64,000 nt of DNA. Origin: Symbiodinium natans (lineage: Eukaryota; Sar; Dinophyceae; Suessiales; Symbiodiniaceae). Numbering within the stretch: the first letter of the stretch is position 1; every line of letters starts with the position of its first letter. A model generated the notes under the pieces. The model was not told where the DNA came from. It did no database searches and worked only from the letters and a program-made list of their open reading frames with translations. The stretch is from NCBI GenBank assembly GCA_905221605.1, contig CAJNDS010002745.1, forward strand, positions 1,212,203-1,276,202. The letters run 5' to 3'. The translations under genes and the position numbers were made by a program. Of the stretch, positions 19,236 through 30,651 are shown in pieces.

Positions 19236-21587
19236 TCAAAGGCAGAGGCCACTGCCAAAACAGGAGGGCCGTTTGCAAAGCGCACGGCGTGCCCCAGAAG
19301 CGTCCTGTGCCTCAAGCTCAAAAAGTATTGTCCATTCATTGCGAACGACAGCCCCACAAGCCGTCTTAAATGCCCTTCCCTGCCAGCAAGCCTGCGACAG
19401 AGCAACTTCGCAGTCGACCGCTCTATGTACGGTCTTAGCTGAGGCCAAGAAAATGCCAGGGTTTAGATCTGGCGGCTTCTCCAAAGATGCAGATGCGGCC
19501 TGAGACATGGTTTCTCCAGACGCTGAAGTTGGCTGGCTAGGTACCAAAGGAAGGGCTGCTGCTGGCAGGGGATCCGCACTATGCTCAGAGACACCCCCCC
19601 GAAAGCGCCGGGGGACATCCAGGCCAGAAGTCGCAAGACCTTCCCTAACCAAAAGCTGCGGCTCTGCCATCGGTGACTGGGCTCCACGATGTTGGGAAAT
19701 GCTGGGACGAAAAGCGCCAGTGCGGATCTTGCCAAGGATCGAAGCCTGAAGAGCCAGGGCAGCGTGCGTGTCATCTCGACCGTAAAGAGTGACCGAGGCG
19801 GTGCGATGATGTCCCTGCTCACGGCGTGCCATGTCGCCAAGGCCAAGCTGCGAACACCAGGACAAGACTGTCGCCTTGCAAGAATGCAAAGTGAAGTTAC
19901 GTGACGCATCGTATCCTAGCCGGCCCCACAGGTTCAAGGCTGAACGCAGACAACGCAGTGCCGATGCATATGACGCGGGGCAAAATGCAAAATCGCAAGC
20001 GTCATCCAAAAGCGACGAGCAGAAAAAGAGGGAGTCAGGAACCACACTGGGGGAGAGTTGTTCCAAAGAACCCCACAAGGCATCCAAAAGCTGGAGCCAG
20101 CGAATACCCCAAGGGCCGTATATGCCCTCTGCGTAGAAAGCAAAAGCCATGCCACGCCGAGACGTTTTTGTACGATAGGCAAGGCCACGAAGGACTAATG
20201 CTTGGGGGTCAAAAAGAAGAGCTGACCAGGATACATGGGAAGCGTCCCCAAAGCGCAGCGAAGACCATATACATACTAATGCAGAGCCAGCAAAAAGAGC
20301 AAGTTCAGGAGCGGAGAAAAGGTCGAGCACAACCGATTCAAGAAAGGCGACAAAGTCCAAAGGAAGTGGCATGGCTTCAGAACGATCTGAAGATGGCTGA
20401 GCAGACAAAGCTCTGAACAGGCCTGAGTAGAGGTCTGGGAAGTGAAGGGTCACGGTTTTCACCAACCAACGCAGCGCCTTCAGGGTATTGAGTGGAAAAA
20501 CCAAAGCAATCTGTTCCCGGTCTAGAGAAACGTCATCGTCCTGGGAACGGCTGCAGTGGAGAGCGTATACTGCCTCGACTGCGGCAAGTTGGGAGAGATT
20601 GTCCAAGGAATGTCCGAGGTCAACAAGAAATTCGAAGTAAGCCAAACAAGCTTTGACATAGCGTAAAGCGGTTGTGTCTGCGTTGAGCTGCAAGAGCTTC
20701 AATGTCAAAGCAGGACCATTAGGTGATCCCTGAAGCTGCTGCAGCACCGAACTGTAAGGGCCAATGATATCTACCAAAGAACGCCAGAGCAATAATATGG
20801 CATCCCAGGCCTTAGAGTGCAGGGTGCTCTGAAGAACAACACCCCCCAAATTGGAGGCAATCGTAGCGGCCTCAGGGCAGAGTGCGGGGGTGTGATTACT
20901 AGACTTTAATGTTGCAGGTCCCTTTGGGGAAGGGCGGACAAAAGAAGAAAGCCGAGAAGATTCAGCTTCTGAGGCAGACCTTACCCCTTCCTGAAGTGGG
21001 GCAAAAACCTGCAGGCCGCGAGCTTCCGAAGGGTAGACTGAGTATGCGCGGGCAGATTGATAGCTCGGTGGAGGCAAAGGCGCCTCTGACGGCAAGCGAG
21101 CCCGATGTATATTAAGCCTAGTGGGGGCTGGCAAAGGCGTTGCGCTAGGGACCGAAGCAACCGAGGGCCTAGTCCTAGGACAGAGAGTCCGATTAGGTGC
21201 CGGCAAAGGATGCGACTTTGATGCCGGGCGTTCCAGGGTCGTCCAAGGATGCACAGAAGCAACGACCGACCAAGAACCTGAGGCAGCTGAAGATTTGGGC
21301 GTTGCAGACATGTCAAAAGATTGCGAGCACACAGGTAATGGAGGTGAAGGGAAGTGTTCGCTTGGCACCCTCTCCTCAAAGGCTTGGTCAAAATTTGAAA
21401 CAGCATCGATCAAATCGCTAGCCGCGGCACGCCCTGGACCCAAAGGGTTGTTCCTATAACGCTTGACCCTGACTGGCGAGAAAGCTGAAGTGTCTTGCTC
21501 TGCATGTTGACCAGAGTGTGCTTCAATGGGGTCAACTGCCACGATTGCAGCATGCGGTACCGGGTCAGTGGACATCTCAAAGACCAA
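19236..21587 (-). CDS. Tyrosine-recombinase-like protein, 783 aa
   Basis: The N-terminal third is Ser/Pro-rich and probably disordered. A helical region that may act as a core-binding domain follows (around residues 250-400). The catalytic region is recognisable: SSLRFGDASHV near residue 443 supplies the first Arg; YRTKTSRRG supplies a candidate Lys; LHSCKATVLSWC near 569 is the HxxR box, but with Lys in place of Arg; GHHRTASVTLYGRDD near 593-605 supplies the His and the nucleophilic Tyr. This is the layout of DIRS or Crypton-type integrases. No reverse transcriptase was found beside it, which fits a Crypton-like or solo relic better than a complete DIRS element. The C-terminal 160 residues are low-complexity. 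A frameshifted continuation may exist at 18893-19405. Confidence 0.65.
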   Translation of the reverse strand: MVFEMSTDPVPHAAIVAVDPIEAHSGQHAEQDTSAFSPVRVKRYRNNPLGPGRAAASDLIDAVSNFDQAFEERVPSEHFPSPPLPVCSQSFDMSATPKSSAASGSWSVVASVHPWTTLERPASKSHPLPAPNRTLCPRTRPSVASVPSATPLPAPTRLNIHRARLPSEAPLPPPSYQSARAYSVYPSEARGLQVFAPLQEGVRSASEAESSRLSSFVRPSPKGPATLKSSNHTPALCPEAATIASNLGGVVLQSTLHSKAWDAILLLWRSLVDIIGPYSSVLQQLQGSPNGPALTLKLLQLNADTTALRYVKACLAYFEFLVDLGHSLDNLSQLAAVEAVYALHCSRSQDDDVSLDREQIALVFPLNTLKALRWLVKTVTLHFPDLYSGLFRALSAQPSSDRSEAMPLPLDFVAFLESVVLDLFSAPELALFAGSALVCIWSSLRFGDASHVSWSALLFDPQALVLRGLAYRTKTSRRGMAFAFYAEGIYGPWGIRWLQLLDALWGSLEQLSPSVVPDSLFFCSSLLDDACDFAFCPASYASALRCLRSALNLWGRLGYDASRNFTLHSCKATVLSWCSQLGLGDMARREQGHHRTASVTLYGRDDTHAALALQASILGKIRTGAFRPSISQHRGAQSPMAEPQLLVREGLATSGLDVPRRFRGGVSEHSADPLPAAALPLVPSQPTSASGETMSQAASASLEKPPDLNPGIFLASAKTVHRAVDCEVALSQACWQGRAFKTACGAVVRNEWTILFELEAQDASGARRALCKRPSCFGSGLCL

Positions 21588-22149
21588 AGAAAATTAAGGA
21601 TGACTTCGGGGAGTGGTGCGGAGTGCCCAAAGTTGATCTGCACGATCAACTGGAACAGAATGCAGCCCGTAAAGAGCTCGGGAACCCAGGTGGATGTCAA
21701 AGCAAGATTGCTGAGTATGGACCCGTGAAGCTTTATCTGAAAAATCCCAAACTGAAGTCCAAAGTAATTTACGCAAGGCCAAGTTCTCGAGATCACTGAT
21801 GTGATACCCGACAGGAAGCCAGCCGAAGCCGGACGACATCCGCGTTCCCACAGGAACGCTTGCACGCCGCCTAATGCGGAACGGAATTACCTAAAAGTGC
21901 ATTGTAAAGCTAAGTTGCGTCAAATGTCTTGCTCTATGAAAGCAATGTATTGTTCGTAAGTTGTTCAAAAGTAAAGCTAGCCAGCAATGCACTGAAAGTT
22001 GCACGATTTGGTGTGTGGCTTGAACCAAAGGCAACAAAGTACGGTGATCTTTCACAAACAGCAAACAGCTATGAGTAAACACATGACCCGCGATGCGCCA
22101 GCAGATTTGCAACACAGTTTCGGCAGTGCAAACACCCTCACCCCACACC

Positions 22150-22470
22150 CTTAAACCCTAAAAAACGCGACTTGCTTCTTTGCCAGGTGCTCACGAACAT
22201 CAAAGACTTTGACAGCGACGGCTTCTTGAAGGTTCGCTCCTTTTTAGGTTTAGTTTAGGGTTTTACTTTTAGGGTTTTTTAGTTTAGTTTAATTTAGTTT
22301 AGGCTTTTAGGGTTTAGTTTTAGGCTTTTTGGGTTTTAGTTTAGGCTTTTAGGGTTTTAGTTTAGACTTTTTGGGATTTAGTTTAGGCTTTTAGGGGTTT
22401 TAGTTTAGGCTTTTAGTGTTTTTAGTTGAGGCTTTTAGGGTTTAGTTAGGGTTTGGGTTGGGCGAACAAC
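22150..22470 (+). repeat. Degenerate TTTAGG-derived repeat
   Basis: Irregular units of GGGTTTTAGTTTAGGCTTTT of about 26 bp, from 22240 on. They appear to derive from TTTAGGG by insertion and homogenisation. Confidence 0.75.
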
Positions 22471-22559
22471 CATCTCAGAACAGATGGAGCGGACAAGGGA
22501 AAAGCCTGACTGTTTAACAGTCAAAGCATTGCGATGGTCTCAGAAGTGTCGTGGCTTTG

Positions 22560-22660
22560 GGGTTTAGACCTATAAAAACCCTATACAAATATACCCTAAA
22601 CCTTAAACCCTACATCCTAAACCCGAAAACCCATAAGTAAAAAAATCATCATAAAAAGTA
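22560..22660 (-). repeat. Scattered CCCTAAA relicts
   Basis: Short CCCTAAACC strings in A-rich sequence. Confidence 0.6.
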
Positions 22661-22733
22661 TGCACAAAAATCAACCTAAAATAGTTATACCCCCCAAAAT
22701 CCAAAAAAAAACATATAAAAACCCTAAAACCTT

Positions 22734-22912
22734 CGGATGTCGGCACTTCCTATCAAGGAAGACGCAGAAGTCGCACAGCGTCGGATTGCTCACCCGAAAC
22801 CCTAAACCCTAAACCTTAAAACCCTAACGATGTCGGCACTTCCTATCAGGGAAGACGCAGAAGTTCCAAAGTGCTGGATTGCTCACCCTAACCCCTAAAC
22901 CCTAGCCCTAAA
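22734..22912. repeat. Two-copy tandem repeat with embedded telomere-type heptamers
   Basis: Two copies of a unit of about 95 bp that starts GATGTCGGCACTTCCTATCA, includes GGAAGACGCAGAAGT and ends GGATTGCTCACCC. Each is followed by CCTAAACCC strings. Confidence 0.8.
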
Positions 22913-22979
22913 CCTTAAAGACAGATGATAGGAGAGAAGAAAGACATTCTGGATCAAAACACCTTTAACGATACATTAA

Positions 22980-24569
22980 ATGCCAACGCACCGCCCAAGC
23001 CCCCCGACGCGAAACCCTGCCACAAAATCACTTAAAGAAAAAACACCTTATATAGTAATGGAGTCTGGGGAGTACGATAAAGTTTTAGGATTTCTGTTTT
23101 CAGGTGGAGATGCAAAGCATAAACGTGTGGGAAACCACACCTACAAAAAGATTATCATTGATGGGGTAGAATATGGATATAATAGCGAAAAACCACTTCG
23201 CAAAAAACTCAAAACAAAACTCAATCTAGTAGCAAAAACGCCCGAATATAAAAGGTTTAAGGTTCTTCACAACGCCACCAAAGGCGTATAGTGAGGAAAG
23301 CCTTAAAGAAATATGCTATTAAACAAAAGGCAAACATAACCGATGAAGTATCAGCATTAAAAAGATATGCTAACAGTTATAGCATCACGAACATTAACCT
23401 ACAAGCATACAGAGGTTTATCATATCTTAAATACCAAGAACCCAAGTTAAAAGAAAACCTAAACCGTTTGAAGTCAATGAAGATACTGATTGATGTAGAT
23501 GTTGATTTCGAGCACGTTGAGAGTGGGGATGAAACAACCCACACAATCAGGAGCAATCTTTAACGAAGAAGACCTCAAAAAATCAATAGATAATATGGCA
23601 TCAGACATAGAACTATTAATTGAAAACAAGCAGTTTGATAAATCGGTGTATAAGATAAAGAAGATACGAAAAATAAAAATCCACTTTGACAAGTATGACC
23701 CTACACGAGCAGGTCATTACTTAGAACTACCAAAGGTCATAGCAACCAAAAAAGCGTGTATTAATATTAAAAACGATGACGATTATTGTTTTAAGTATTG
23801 TGTTTATTGTCGCTTCTACGAGATATATAAGAAAGACCACCCACAAAGAATGTATCACTACACTAAATTAGCAGAGAACGATACATTTATCAAATGGAAC
23901 GGTGTCGGATTTCCAGCATCAAACGAGGACATAGACACCTTTGAGACGATTAATGACAACACCATTTCGGTGAATGTTTATACCCTTGATGATAACGATA
24001 AAATAAAACCAGATAGGATTACAAAAATCGCTAAACCCTTTTGCCACGTTAATCTTTTAAGGTTAGATTTTGAAAATAAAAGTCATTATGTATTAATAAA
24101 AGACTATTCACGAATAATGGGCAGTCAGACCAACAAACATAAAGATAAACTCTTTCATTGCATTCACTGTCAAAAAGGCTTTCAACAAGAAAAACTGCTA
24201 AACGCTCACGTCTTAAAAGGATGTATGGCAAACGAGGTTCAAGCAATCGAAATGCCAGAGGAGGCAGAAAAAATGTTTTTCAAGAACCACTACAAGAAAT
24301 TAAGGTGTCCTTATGTCATTTATGGTGATTTTGAGTGTTTAACTACCAAAACGGATGAGGGAATAAAAGGGACTTATCAAGAGCATAAGCCATCGGGGTA
24401 TATGCTAAATGTCGTGAATAGCATAACCAACGAAAGCAAACAATACTTATATAGAGGACAGGATTGTATGGGTAAATTTTGTAATGATATGAACAACATA
24501 AGAGAAGAGATATTTGAGAAAATGAACTCACCAAAACCGATGATAATCACAAAAGAACAGGAAGAGGAG
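22980..24569 (+). pseudogene. polB: Polinton/virus-type DNA polymerase B, N-terminal part
   Basis: Three consecutive plus-strand frames (22980-23291, 23291-23563, 23499-24572) form one AT-rich gene with shifts near 23290 and 23555. The N-terminal part is Lys-rich. From about 23560 the protein matches the organellar/viral family B polymerase pattern: an IHFDKYDPTRAGHYLELPK segment, a KWNGVGFPASNEDIDTFE segment, a C2H2-like finger (CIHCQKGF, then LLNAHVLKGC), and the exonuclease I motif YGDFEC near 24321-24338. The frame ends in a TAG that belongs to the terminus of the inserted transposon. The polymerase resumes at 38878. Such genes belong to Polinton/Maverick-like elements and related DNA viruses. 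With at least four frameshifts, this copy is dead. Confidence 0.8.
24562..24569. repeat. Target-site duplication, left
   Basis: AAGAGGAG, identical to 38870-38877. It lies in the polymerase reading frame. Confidence 0.9.
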
Positions 24570-24588
24570 TAGTAAATTTCACTAAATC
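24570..24588 (+). repeat. Terminal inverted repeat, left
   Basis: TAGTAAATTTCACTAAATC. The reverse complement of 38851-38869 is TAGTTAATTTCGCTAAAGC, a match at 16 of 19 positions. Confidence 0.9.
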
Positions 24589-24628
24589 ACCCGGGGCCAT
24601 GGTCCAGTTGCTGTTTCTCACAACAAGG

Positions 24629-24958
24629 CAACAGCTCTGATTTTGAGCCGGGGTTGACAATTAAATCTGGATGGGGTTCCAAAGCTCTGACTTTGCGCCG
24701 GGTTGCAAATGAAGACTCGATGAGTCTGAAAAATCTGTTTGGAAATGGTTTTGAAAAATCCAGGCTGATGAACCCAGTTGATTTTGAGTACAAGCTCTGA
24801 TTTTGAGCCGGGGTTGAAAATTACATCTGGATGGGTCTCCAAAGCTCTGATTTTGAGCCGGGGTTGCAAATGAAGACTCCATGGGTCTGAAAAATCTGTT
24901 TGGAAACGGTTTTGAAAAATCCAAGCTGAAGAACCCAGTTTTGGTTTGAGTGAGCCTT
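24629..24958. repeat. Left subterminal tandem repeat, about 165 bp x 2
   Basis: Two units, each beginning AGCTCTGATTTTGAGCCGGG and containing GGGTTGCAAATGAAGACTC and CTGAAAAATCTGTTTGGAAA. The motif TTTTGAGCCGGGG occurs several times. A similar TTTTGACTCGGGG lies near the right end (about 38815), which could be a shared protein-binding motif. Confidence 0.8.
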
Positions 24959-25130
24959 GAAAAGAAAAAAAATATCAGCCGGACAAGGCCACAGTGCGGC
25001 ACAAGGGCCGTGATGAGGCCACAATCTCTGTTTTGAGACGGGCTTTGAATCACCTTCGAGCCGGAAGAGTCCAAAGAGGATATTCAGGGTTCCACAAGCT
25101 CTGTAGTAGAGTTTTCTGGGGCAAGGCCTA

Positions 25131-25172
25131 GAACTAACCCTAAACCCTAAACCCTAAACCCTAAACCCTAGA
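25131..25172 (-). repeat. Short CCCTAAA tract
   Basis: Four to five CCCTAAA heptamers inside the transposon, in the noncoding stretch left of its last gene. Confidence 0.8.
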
Positions 25173-25569
25173 ACCCGTGCAACCTCAGAACCCTAAAGCC
25201 GTGCTAGTGTGTAGACTCACGACCGAAACTCAACCTGTACCAGCAGCCCCCCCCCCACCCCCCCTGCATTCTCATGTCTATCGAGGTTTCCAATAATATG
25301 CAACATAGGAAGAAAAAAAGAACCATGCGCACTACACAGACAAGCCTTCAGACAAGCACGAGTGAACTCAGTGAACCAGCGTTTCTTTTTTCGGGCAGCT
25401 GAGCGAAATCACTTCACAGCTTGCGCAAAAGGCTTTCTGGGTTCTCTCCCCCTCTCCCTGTCCTACTGTTTCACACGATGGACCCACATGCCACTGCTGC
25501 ACAGTAAGCACTGCCATCGTGATCCAACCCGCGGTGCTTCAAGCATCACGCCCGGAAGAACTGGGTCGA

Positions 25570-28281
25570 CTATGTCGACGGTGCAGCCTTGAGGATCTCC
25601 AGGATCTGCTGCATGCGTTCTACATTGTGCTTCATGTTAGAGGCAACCTGGATGGCCTCCTCGTACTTTGCAATGTGGCTTTTTTCAAATGTGAAGAAAC
25701 CTTTGCGAAACCCGTAAATGAGCGGGTTGTTTGCGGAAATCTCAACCACCAGCCAACCTGTGGGAACAAACAACGCCGTTTGTGGCTTGAGGGTGCACTG
25801 CATCCATTTCACTTTGCCTGCCAAACCCTCAACTCCAGCTCTATCGAGCCCATGGAACCTGTCAAGGATGCTTTGCACTGACAGCTCCTCAGTGGCTTTG
25901 TCCGCCCTGAGGTCCAGGGCCTTTGACAAGCTGTCCCACTCAATCATGATGTGGCGCATCTCACCAACAACCCAAACCCTGATGCAGGGTGCATGGTTGG
26001 GCAAAAAGGCAACGGTCCTGTGGTCAGGGCTGGCACCGAAAAGCCACGCGCAATCCATAAACTGCTTGCCTCCAGAGACAGCTGAGATGTCCGGCTCGTT
26101 TCCTGCAGGCCTGAGCTTCTGCATGAACTGGTTCACCAAGCCACGACCGCTCTTTTCCTCCATAGGGAAGGTTGCTTGCGTTTTTTTGGGCTTGGTGGAA
26201 GCCATTGTTTTCTTGTACTGAGACCCCCAAGAAGCCAGGGCCTTCTGCATCGCGGTATCGCCAAGCACTGGCACCAATTCGGCAGCACACTTCATGACCC
26301 ACGGAGAATCCCAGGCCAGGCCCTCTGTACTTAGACCTGTCCGCTCTGGGACAGCATCGCACAGATTGAGCGGCAAGTCACAGGTGAAAATGGCGGAAAC
26401 GACTGCTTGTTGCTCCAACTTCCTCTTCTTGATCTGATCAGCTGCTTCCTTGGCCTCGTTCCTCACACGCTGCAACTCATCGCGGGCTTTCTGATCCTCC
26501 GCCCGCCTCTTTTCACGGGCGCTTTCTGTCACTTTCAACTTCATGTGCTTGGAAAGATCATCCGCCGCTTGCTTGATGCCCTTGTGTACCTGCTGGAGGG
26601 ACTTTTCTGTAGCCAGCCAGTCTTGCTTGTACTGGAGGAACACAGCTGCATCTTTGCACTCTAGCAACTCCTCCATGGAATCTTGCACGGACTCAAGGGC
26701 CCTCAAAGCACTCAGCTCACCCTCCCAGAACTTGCCCTTAGCGGTTCGGGCCTCCTTCAAGAAATTTTCCCAGGACAAACTCGCACGCTCCTGCACAAAC
26801 TCTGAACTCACCGCATCAGCACCGTTCAGGACACTCACAGCCCCAGCAGAAGAATTGCCTGGGTTGCTTGGGGTGGCTGGCTGGCTTGGGCCCTGGCCAG
26901 GCACGGTAGGAACAGGCCCGGATTGACCCACAGAGCTCCCTGCGCTGGAGTCTGGGACAATCCAGCGCAAGTCCTCCGGCCTGCCAAGACAGCGGACGCC
27001 AGTCTCATGCCGAAACTGGAGAGTGCGACAGAAGGCCAGCAAAGCACGGTCAGAGGATCGAAGTTCAGCAGGGTGCTTCTTGTAATCATCCATAGCCTTG
27101 ATAGCCAGGGGCATGGCTTTCTTGAACTCTGAATTAATCTTCTTCAGCGAGGATTCCATGGCACGGTGCAGCTGAGCGGGCTCCCGTGACAGGTTGACGG
27201 CGGCCACCTTCTCAGGAGTCAGTGCGTCATCTCCGGCCTTCTCAGCAGCATCCTTCTTCTTGGGGGTCAGCATCACCCCCTGTTGCAAGTCTGCAGCTTG
27301 CTCAGCCGTGATGCCAAACCGCACGTCATCGAAGGACAACTTTTGTCTGGTCAGGTGATCCTGGCAAGAGTCAGCACTAAGCAACAAACAGCATGACTGG
27401 ACGTGACAGAAGAGGTTCAATCAAAGTGCGGTGAAACAGAGCATGACATGACACTTGACACTACTCACCATGTTGCTAGGCCCGGCCTGCAGCATCTTGC
27501 GCTCCTCCACACTGGGGGCTTTGAAGTCCCCGCTGCCCTCGATTACCTGGGAGTCCACATAGTGTTCCCGGTCATCGTAGTCGAGCTCATGGCAAGGAAC
27601 CCAGATTCTTTCAGCTCCCTTGTAACCCAAGTTGTCCCTTTTCAGGCTCTTGTTGCTGACAAAGCCCTTCCATTCTTCTGCCGCCTCCTCCTCGGTCAAA
27701 CCGAGTTCGTTCTCGGCATGTTTGAAATAAGCCCTTTCAGTGAAAGGCCTCTTGCCCTTCTGCAAGTGCGTGCCTACACGCTGGCCATGCACTCGCTGGA
27801 ACTTTGCAAAGTCCACCAAGCCTTTCTTTTTAAGTTCCGGCGGATTGTCGAGGGCAAACTCCTCCACCTCCCTGCCAGCATCTGCCTCGTTCGCCATCAG
27901 CTTGTCGAAGGCCTCCTTGTCTGCCTGAGAAAGAGCTCGGGTACGTCGCTGGTACATCATGTTGTCGAAGGCCTTCTTGTGATGAAACAAAGAGCAAAAC
28001 TTCGAGCCTGGGTACTTTGGTGCTGTACAGTTGGGACATATGCAAGTGCTTGCTGGTGCTTTCTTTCCTCTGCCCCGGCCCTTGCTGCCACCAGCAGCAC
28101 TGGAAGGACGACCTCTGCCGCGGCCGCGGCCTCGGCCGCGACCGCGTCTGCCTGTCGTGGGCTCTTCCTGCTCTTCCTCTTGTTCCGGATCTGCGGTTTG
28201 GTCTGACTCACGGGGCAAGCCAAAGCCAAAACCTTCCTCTTCCATGGCCACTGAAGAGCAGTTGCTCTGTGACACAGGCAC
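25570..28281 (-). CDS. RGR/zinc-binding plus coiled-coil protein, two exons
   Basis: Exon 1 is 28281-27469 (271 codons) and exon 2 is 27360-25570. The 108-nt intron is canonical (ATG|GTGAGTAG ... TGCCAG|GATC) and keeps phase 0, giving about 867 aa. Exon 1 encodes an acidic start, a GRGRGRGRGRGRP tract and a candidate zinc site (CICPNCTAPKYPGSKFCSLF, then HHKK). Exon 2 encodes a long Lys/Glu/Ala-rich coiled coil (near residues 480-620 of the joined protein: KRRAEDQKARDELQRVRNEA) and a C-terminal domain that ends with TALFVPTGWLVVEIS. That segment resembles the last strands of JmjC/cupin folds, but I see no HxD iron site, so this is weak. RNA or DNA binding is likely from the RGR tract. It is the last gene of the transposon. 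Confidence 0.65.
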
Positions 28282-28574
28282 ACAGATTCCTTGATCCTAC
28301 AGGCCTACACACGCGAACCGCAAGGTGAACGGACGAACGCCCGTCACGGGCCGAAGCATGAGAAAGGCACGCAGCTGGGAAGGGCAGAGGCAGACTGACT
28401 GAAGAATGTTTCTTCGCCCAAACTGACACAGATCTCGCAACTTAACAGCAGCTGTCATGCTCAGGACTCACAATGTGGGCTGGAAATGCGGCTGCAGCCT
28501 ACACTTGCTTACGAACTGTTCCACGCGACAAACCCAAACACAAAACAACGCCTAGGCCAATCACAACACTGCAC

Positions 28575-29084
28575 TCACTGTGAATCCTCAGGAGCAGCGG
28601 AGCTGTGCTCCAGAAACGGCATGCCTGACTCAAGGCTCATTGTCGCGTCGAGGGCAAACTCCTCCACTTTTCTGCCGGCATCTGCCTGGTTCGCCATCAC
28701 CTTGTCGAAGGCCTCCTTGGCTTCCTGAGAAAGAGCTCGGGTACGTCGCTGGTACATCATGTTGTCGAAGGCCTTCTTGTGATGAAACAAAGAGCAAAAC
28801 TTCGAGCCTGGGTACTTTGGTGCTGTACAGTTGGGACATATGCAAGTGCTTGCTGGTGCTTTCTTTCCTCTGCCCCGGCCCTTGCTGCCACCAGCAGCAC
28901 TGGAAGGACGACCTCTGCCGCGGCCGCGGCCTCGGCCGGGACCGCGTCTGCCTGTCGTGGGCTCTTCCTGCTCTCCCTCTTGTTCCGGATCTGCGGTTTG
29001 GTCTGACTCACGGGGCAAGCCAATGAAGCCAAAACCTTCCTCTTCCATGGCCACTGAAGAGCAGTTGCTCTGCGACACAGGCAA
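28575..29084 (-). pseudogene. Tandem duplicate of the RGR/zinc first exon
   Basis: About 140 residues are nearly identical to the start of the protein encoded at 28281-27469, including the GRGRGRGR tract and the CICPNC site. A few substitutions (ALSQEAKEAF for ALSQADKEAF) and a two-codon difference occur after EEGFGF. The duplicated block also includes about 200-300 bp upstream. The copy then diverges after EEFALD and stops. It may be an alternative first exon or a dead copy. Confidence 0.7.
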
Positions 29085-29503
29085 ACAGATTCCTTGATCC
29101 TGCAGGCCTACACATGCGAACGCAAGGTGAACGGACGAACGGACTAGCGCTCACGGCCGTCACGGGCCTAAACATGAGAAAGGCACGCAGCTGGGAAGGG
29201 CAGAGGCAGACTGACTGAAGAATGTTTCTTCGCCCAAACTGACACACATTGCTTCCTTGCCCCGCTATGATGGACTCAGATCTTGAAAGCAGATCTCGCA
29301 ACCTAACAGCAGCTGTCAGCTGTCATACTCAGGACTCACAATGCGGGCTGGAAATGCAGCGGCAGCTTGCAGCCTACACTTGCACACGACAAACCCCAAA
29401 CAACATGTGGGGCAATCACAAAAATGCATTTACCAGCGGCCACAGTGAATCCTCATGAGCAGCGGACAGACTTGCACTGTGCCCCAGAAACAGCATCTCA
29501 GAC

Positions 29504-29947
29504 TCAAGGCTCAATGTCGTCTACCTTGCTAGGAGGCCCAGGCAATGCGCGGTGTTCACGAGGGCTGAACTCGGCAAGACATCTCTTTAGCTCTGCCTCG
29601 TCGACGTCGTAGTCTGCGGCATCGTCTGCCTTGTCGAAGTCTGTCTGCAAGTCCTTTACCGGACTGTGCTTGCCCCATTCCAAGGTGGCCTCGCTGTCGG
29701 TGTCGCTGACGTCACTGCTCTCCTGCAAGCCCGCGTCAGAAGGATGACGCACGGTTTTTGCAGGCGGGTGACCTTCCCAATGGTTGGCCAGCTCCATCGC
29801 CAAGTGCCACGTGTCTTTCTCTCCGAGGAAGCTGAAGCGACGTTGCTTGCCCAGTTGCCCGTGTCGTGGGATGGCACAGACTTTCTTGGATTCGTCTTGC
29901 ACCGGCTGGCCCTCCTTCTGCTCCAGCTTGCGCTTGTTGTTTGTCAC
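29504..29947 (-). CDS. Small acidic ORF of the transposon, 147 aa
   Basis: The protein starts MTNNKRKLEQKEGQPVQDES, has a central segment LGEKDTWHLAMELANHWEGH, and then a Ser/Asp/Glu-rich tail. I do not recognise it. It is on the same strand as the other transposon genes, between the methyltransferase-like gene and the duplicated RGR exon, so it may be an exon of either. The plus-strand ORFs over it look like shadows. Confidence 0.4.
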   Translation of the reverse strand: MTNNKRKLEQKEGQPVQDESKKVCAIPRHGQLGKQRRFSFLGEKDTWHLAMELANHWEGHPPAKTVRHPSDAGLQESSDVSDTDSEATLEWGKHSPVKDLQTDFDKADDAADYDVDEAELKRCLAEFSPREHRALPGPPSKVDDIEP

Positions 29948-30651
29948 TGCGGCGCTGGAGGAGACGTGGTGGGCCCGAGCGTCAGCGCTGGAGTCTTGAA
30001 CTTGCTGGTCCTCCTGAAGTGACTGTGACTGACCCAGGAATTTATTAAACTGTTGGATTACGAATCACGAAGCCCCAACAGTTTTGGCCACACGCAAGAG
30101 TCCTCGTGGGAGCAGCGCACTACGGCACCGAGTTGGCTGGCCGACATTGCGAGTCCTAGTAGACAGAATGAGCTAAATGGAAACCAAAAACCTCTCTGCA
30201 ATGATGAGCTCACGATGATGCACTTGCAGTTGGCGCCTGTTCTTCAACAGCCTGAAATGGCCTGAAAGAGCAACCCGTGTGAATCGCTTTTCAAGCCCAC
30301 GACGCGAAGAAACTCTTCATGCGGGACAGCAGCTGGGGAACAAGACTTCCAGACTTCCGTATCACGAATCACGACTGCTACACTGCTAATGGCTAACCCA
30401 TGTCCCATGCGCAATGCACTACATTCTTGGTTCAACCTGGTTCCTTGCCCCCCAATGCTCCGGACTTCGCTTTCTGAAGGCCTAAGACTCTGCAAAAACA
30501 CTAGCGAATCTACTGAAGAAACACCCTGTCACCGTGACTGTCAGAGTCACTGCGCTGCCCGAAACAGACGCATCCTGCCCCAGCTGCGAGCAGCAGCACA
30601 GCAGACAGAGACGCTGCAAGCCTGTAAGCAAATCTCGAAATTCTCGAAAGC

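Noticed and set aside
25570-25760. Firm JmjC demethylase call for the C-terminal domain of the RGR/coiled-coil protein
   Set aside because: Only the last strands (FVPTGWLVVE) resemble it. I cannot find the HxD/E...H iron ligands.
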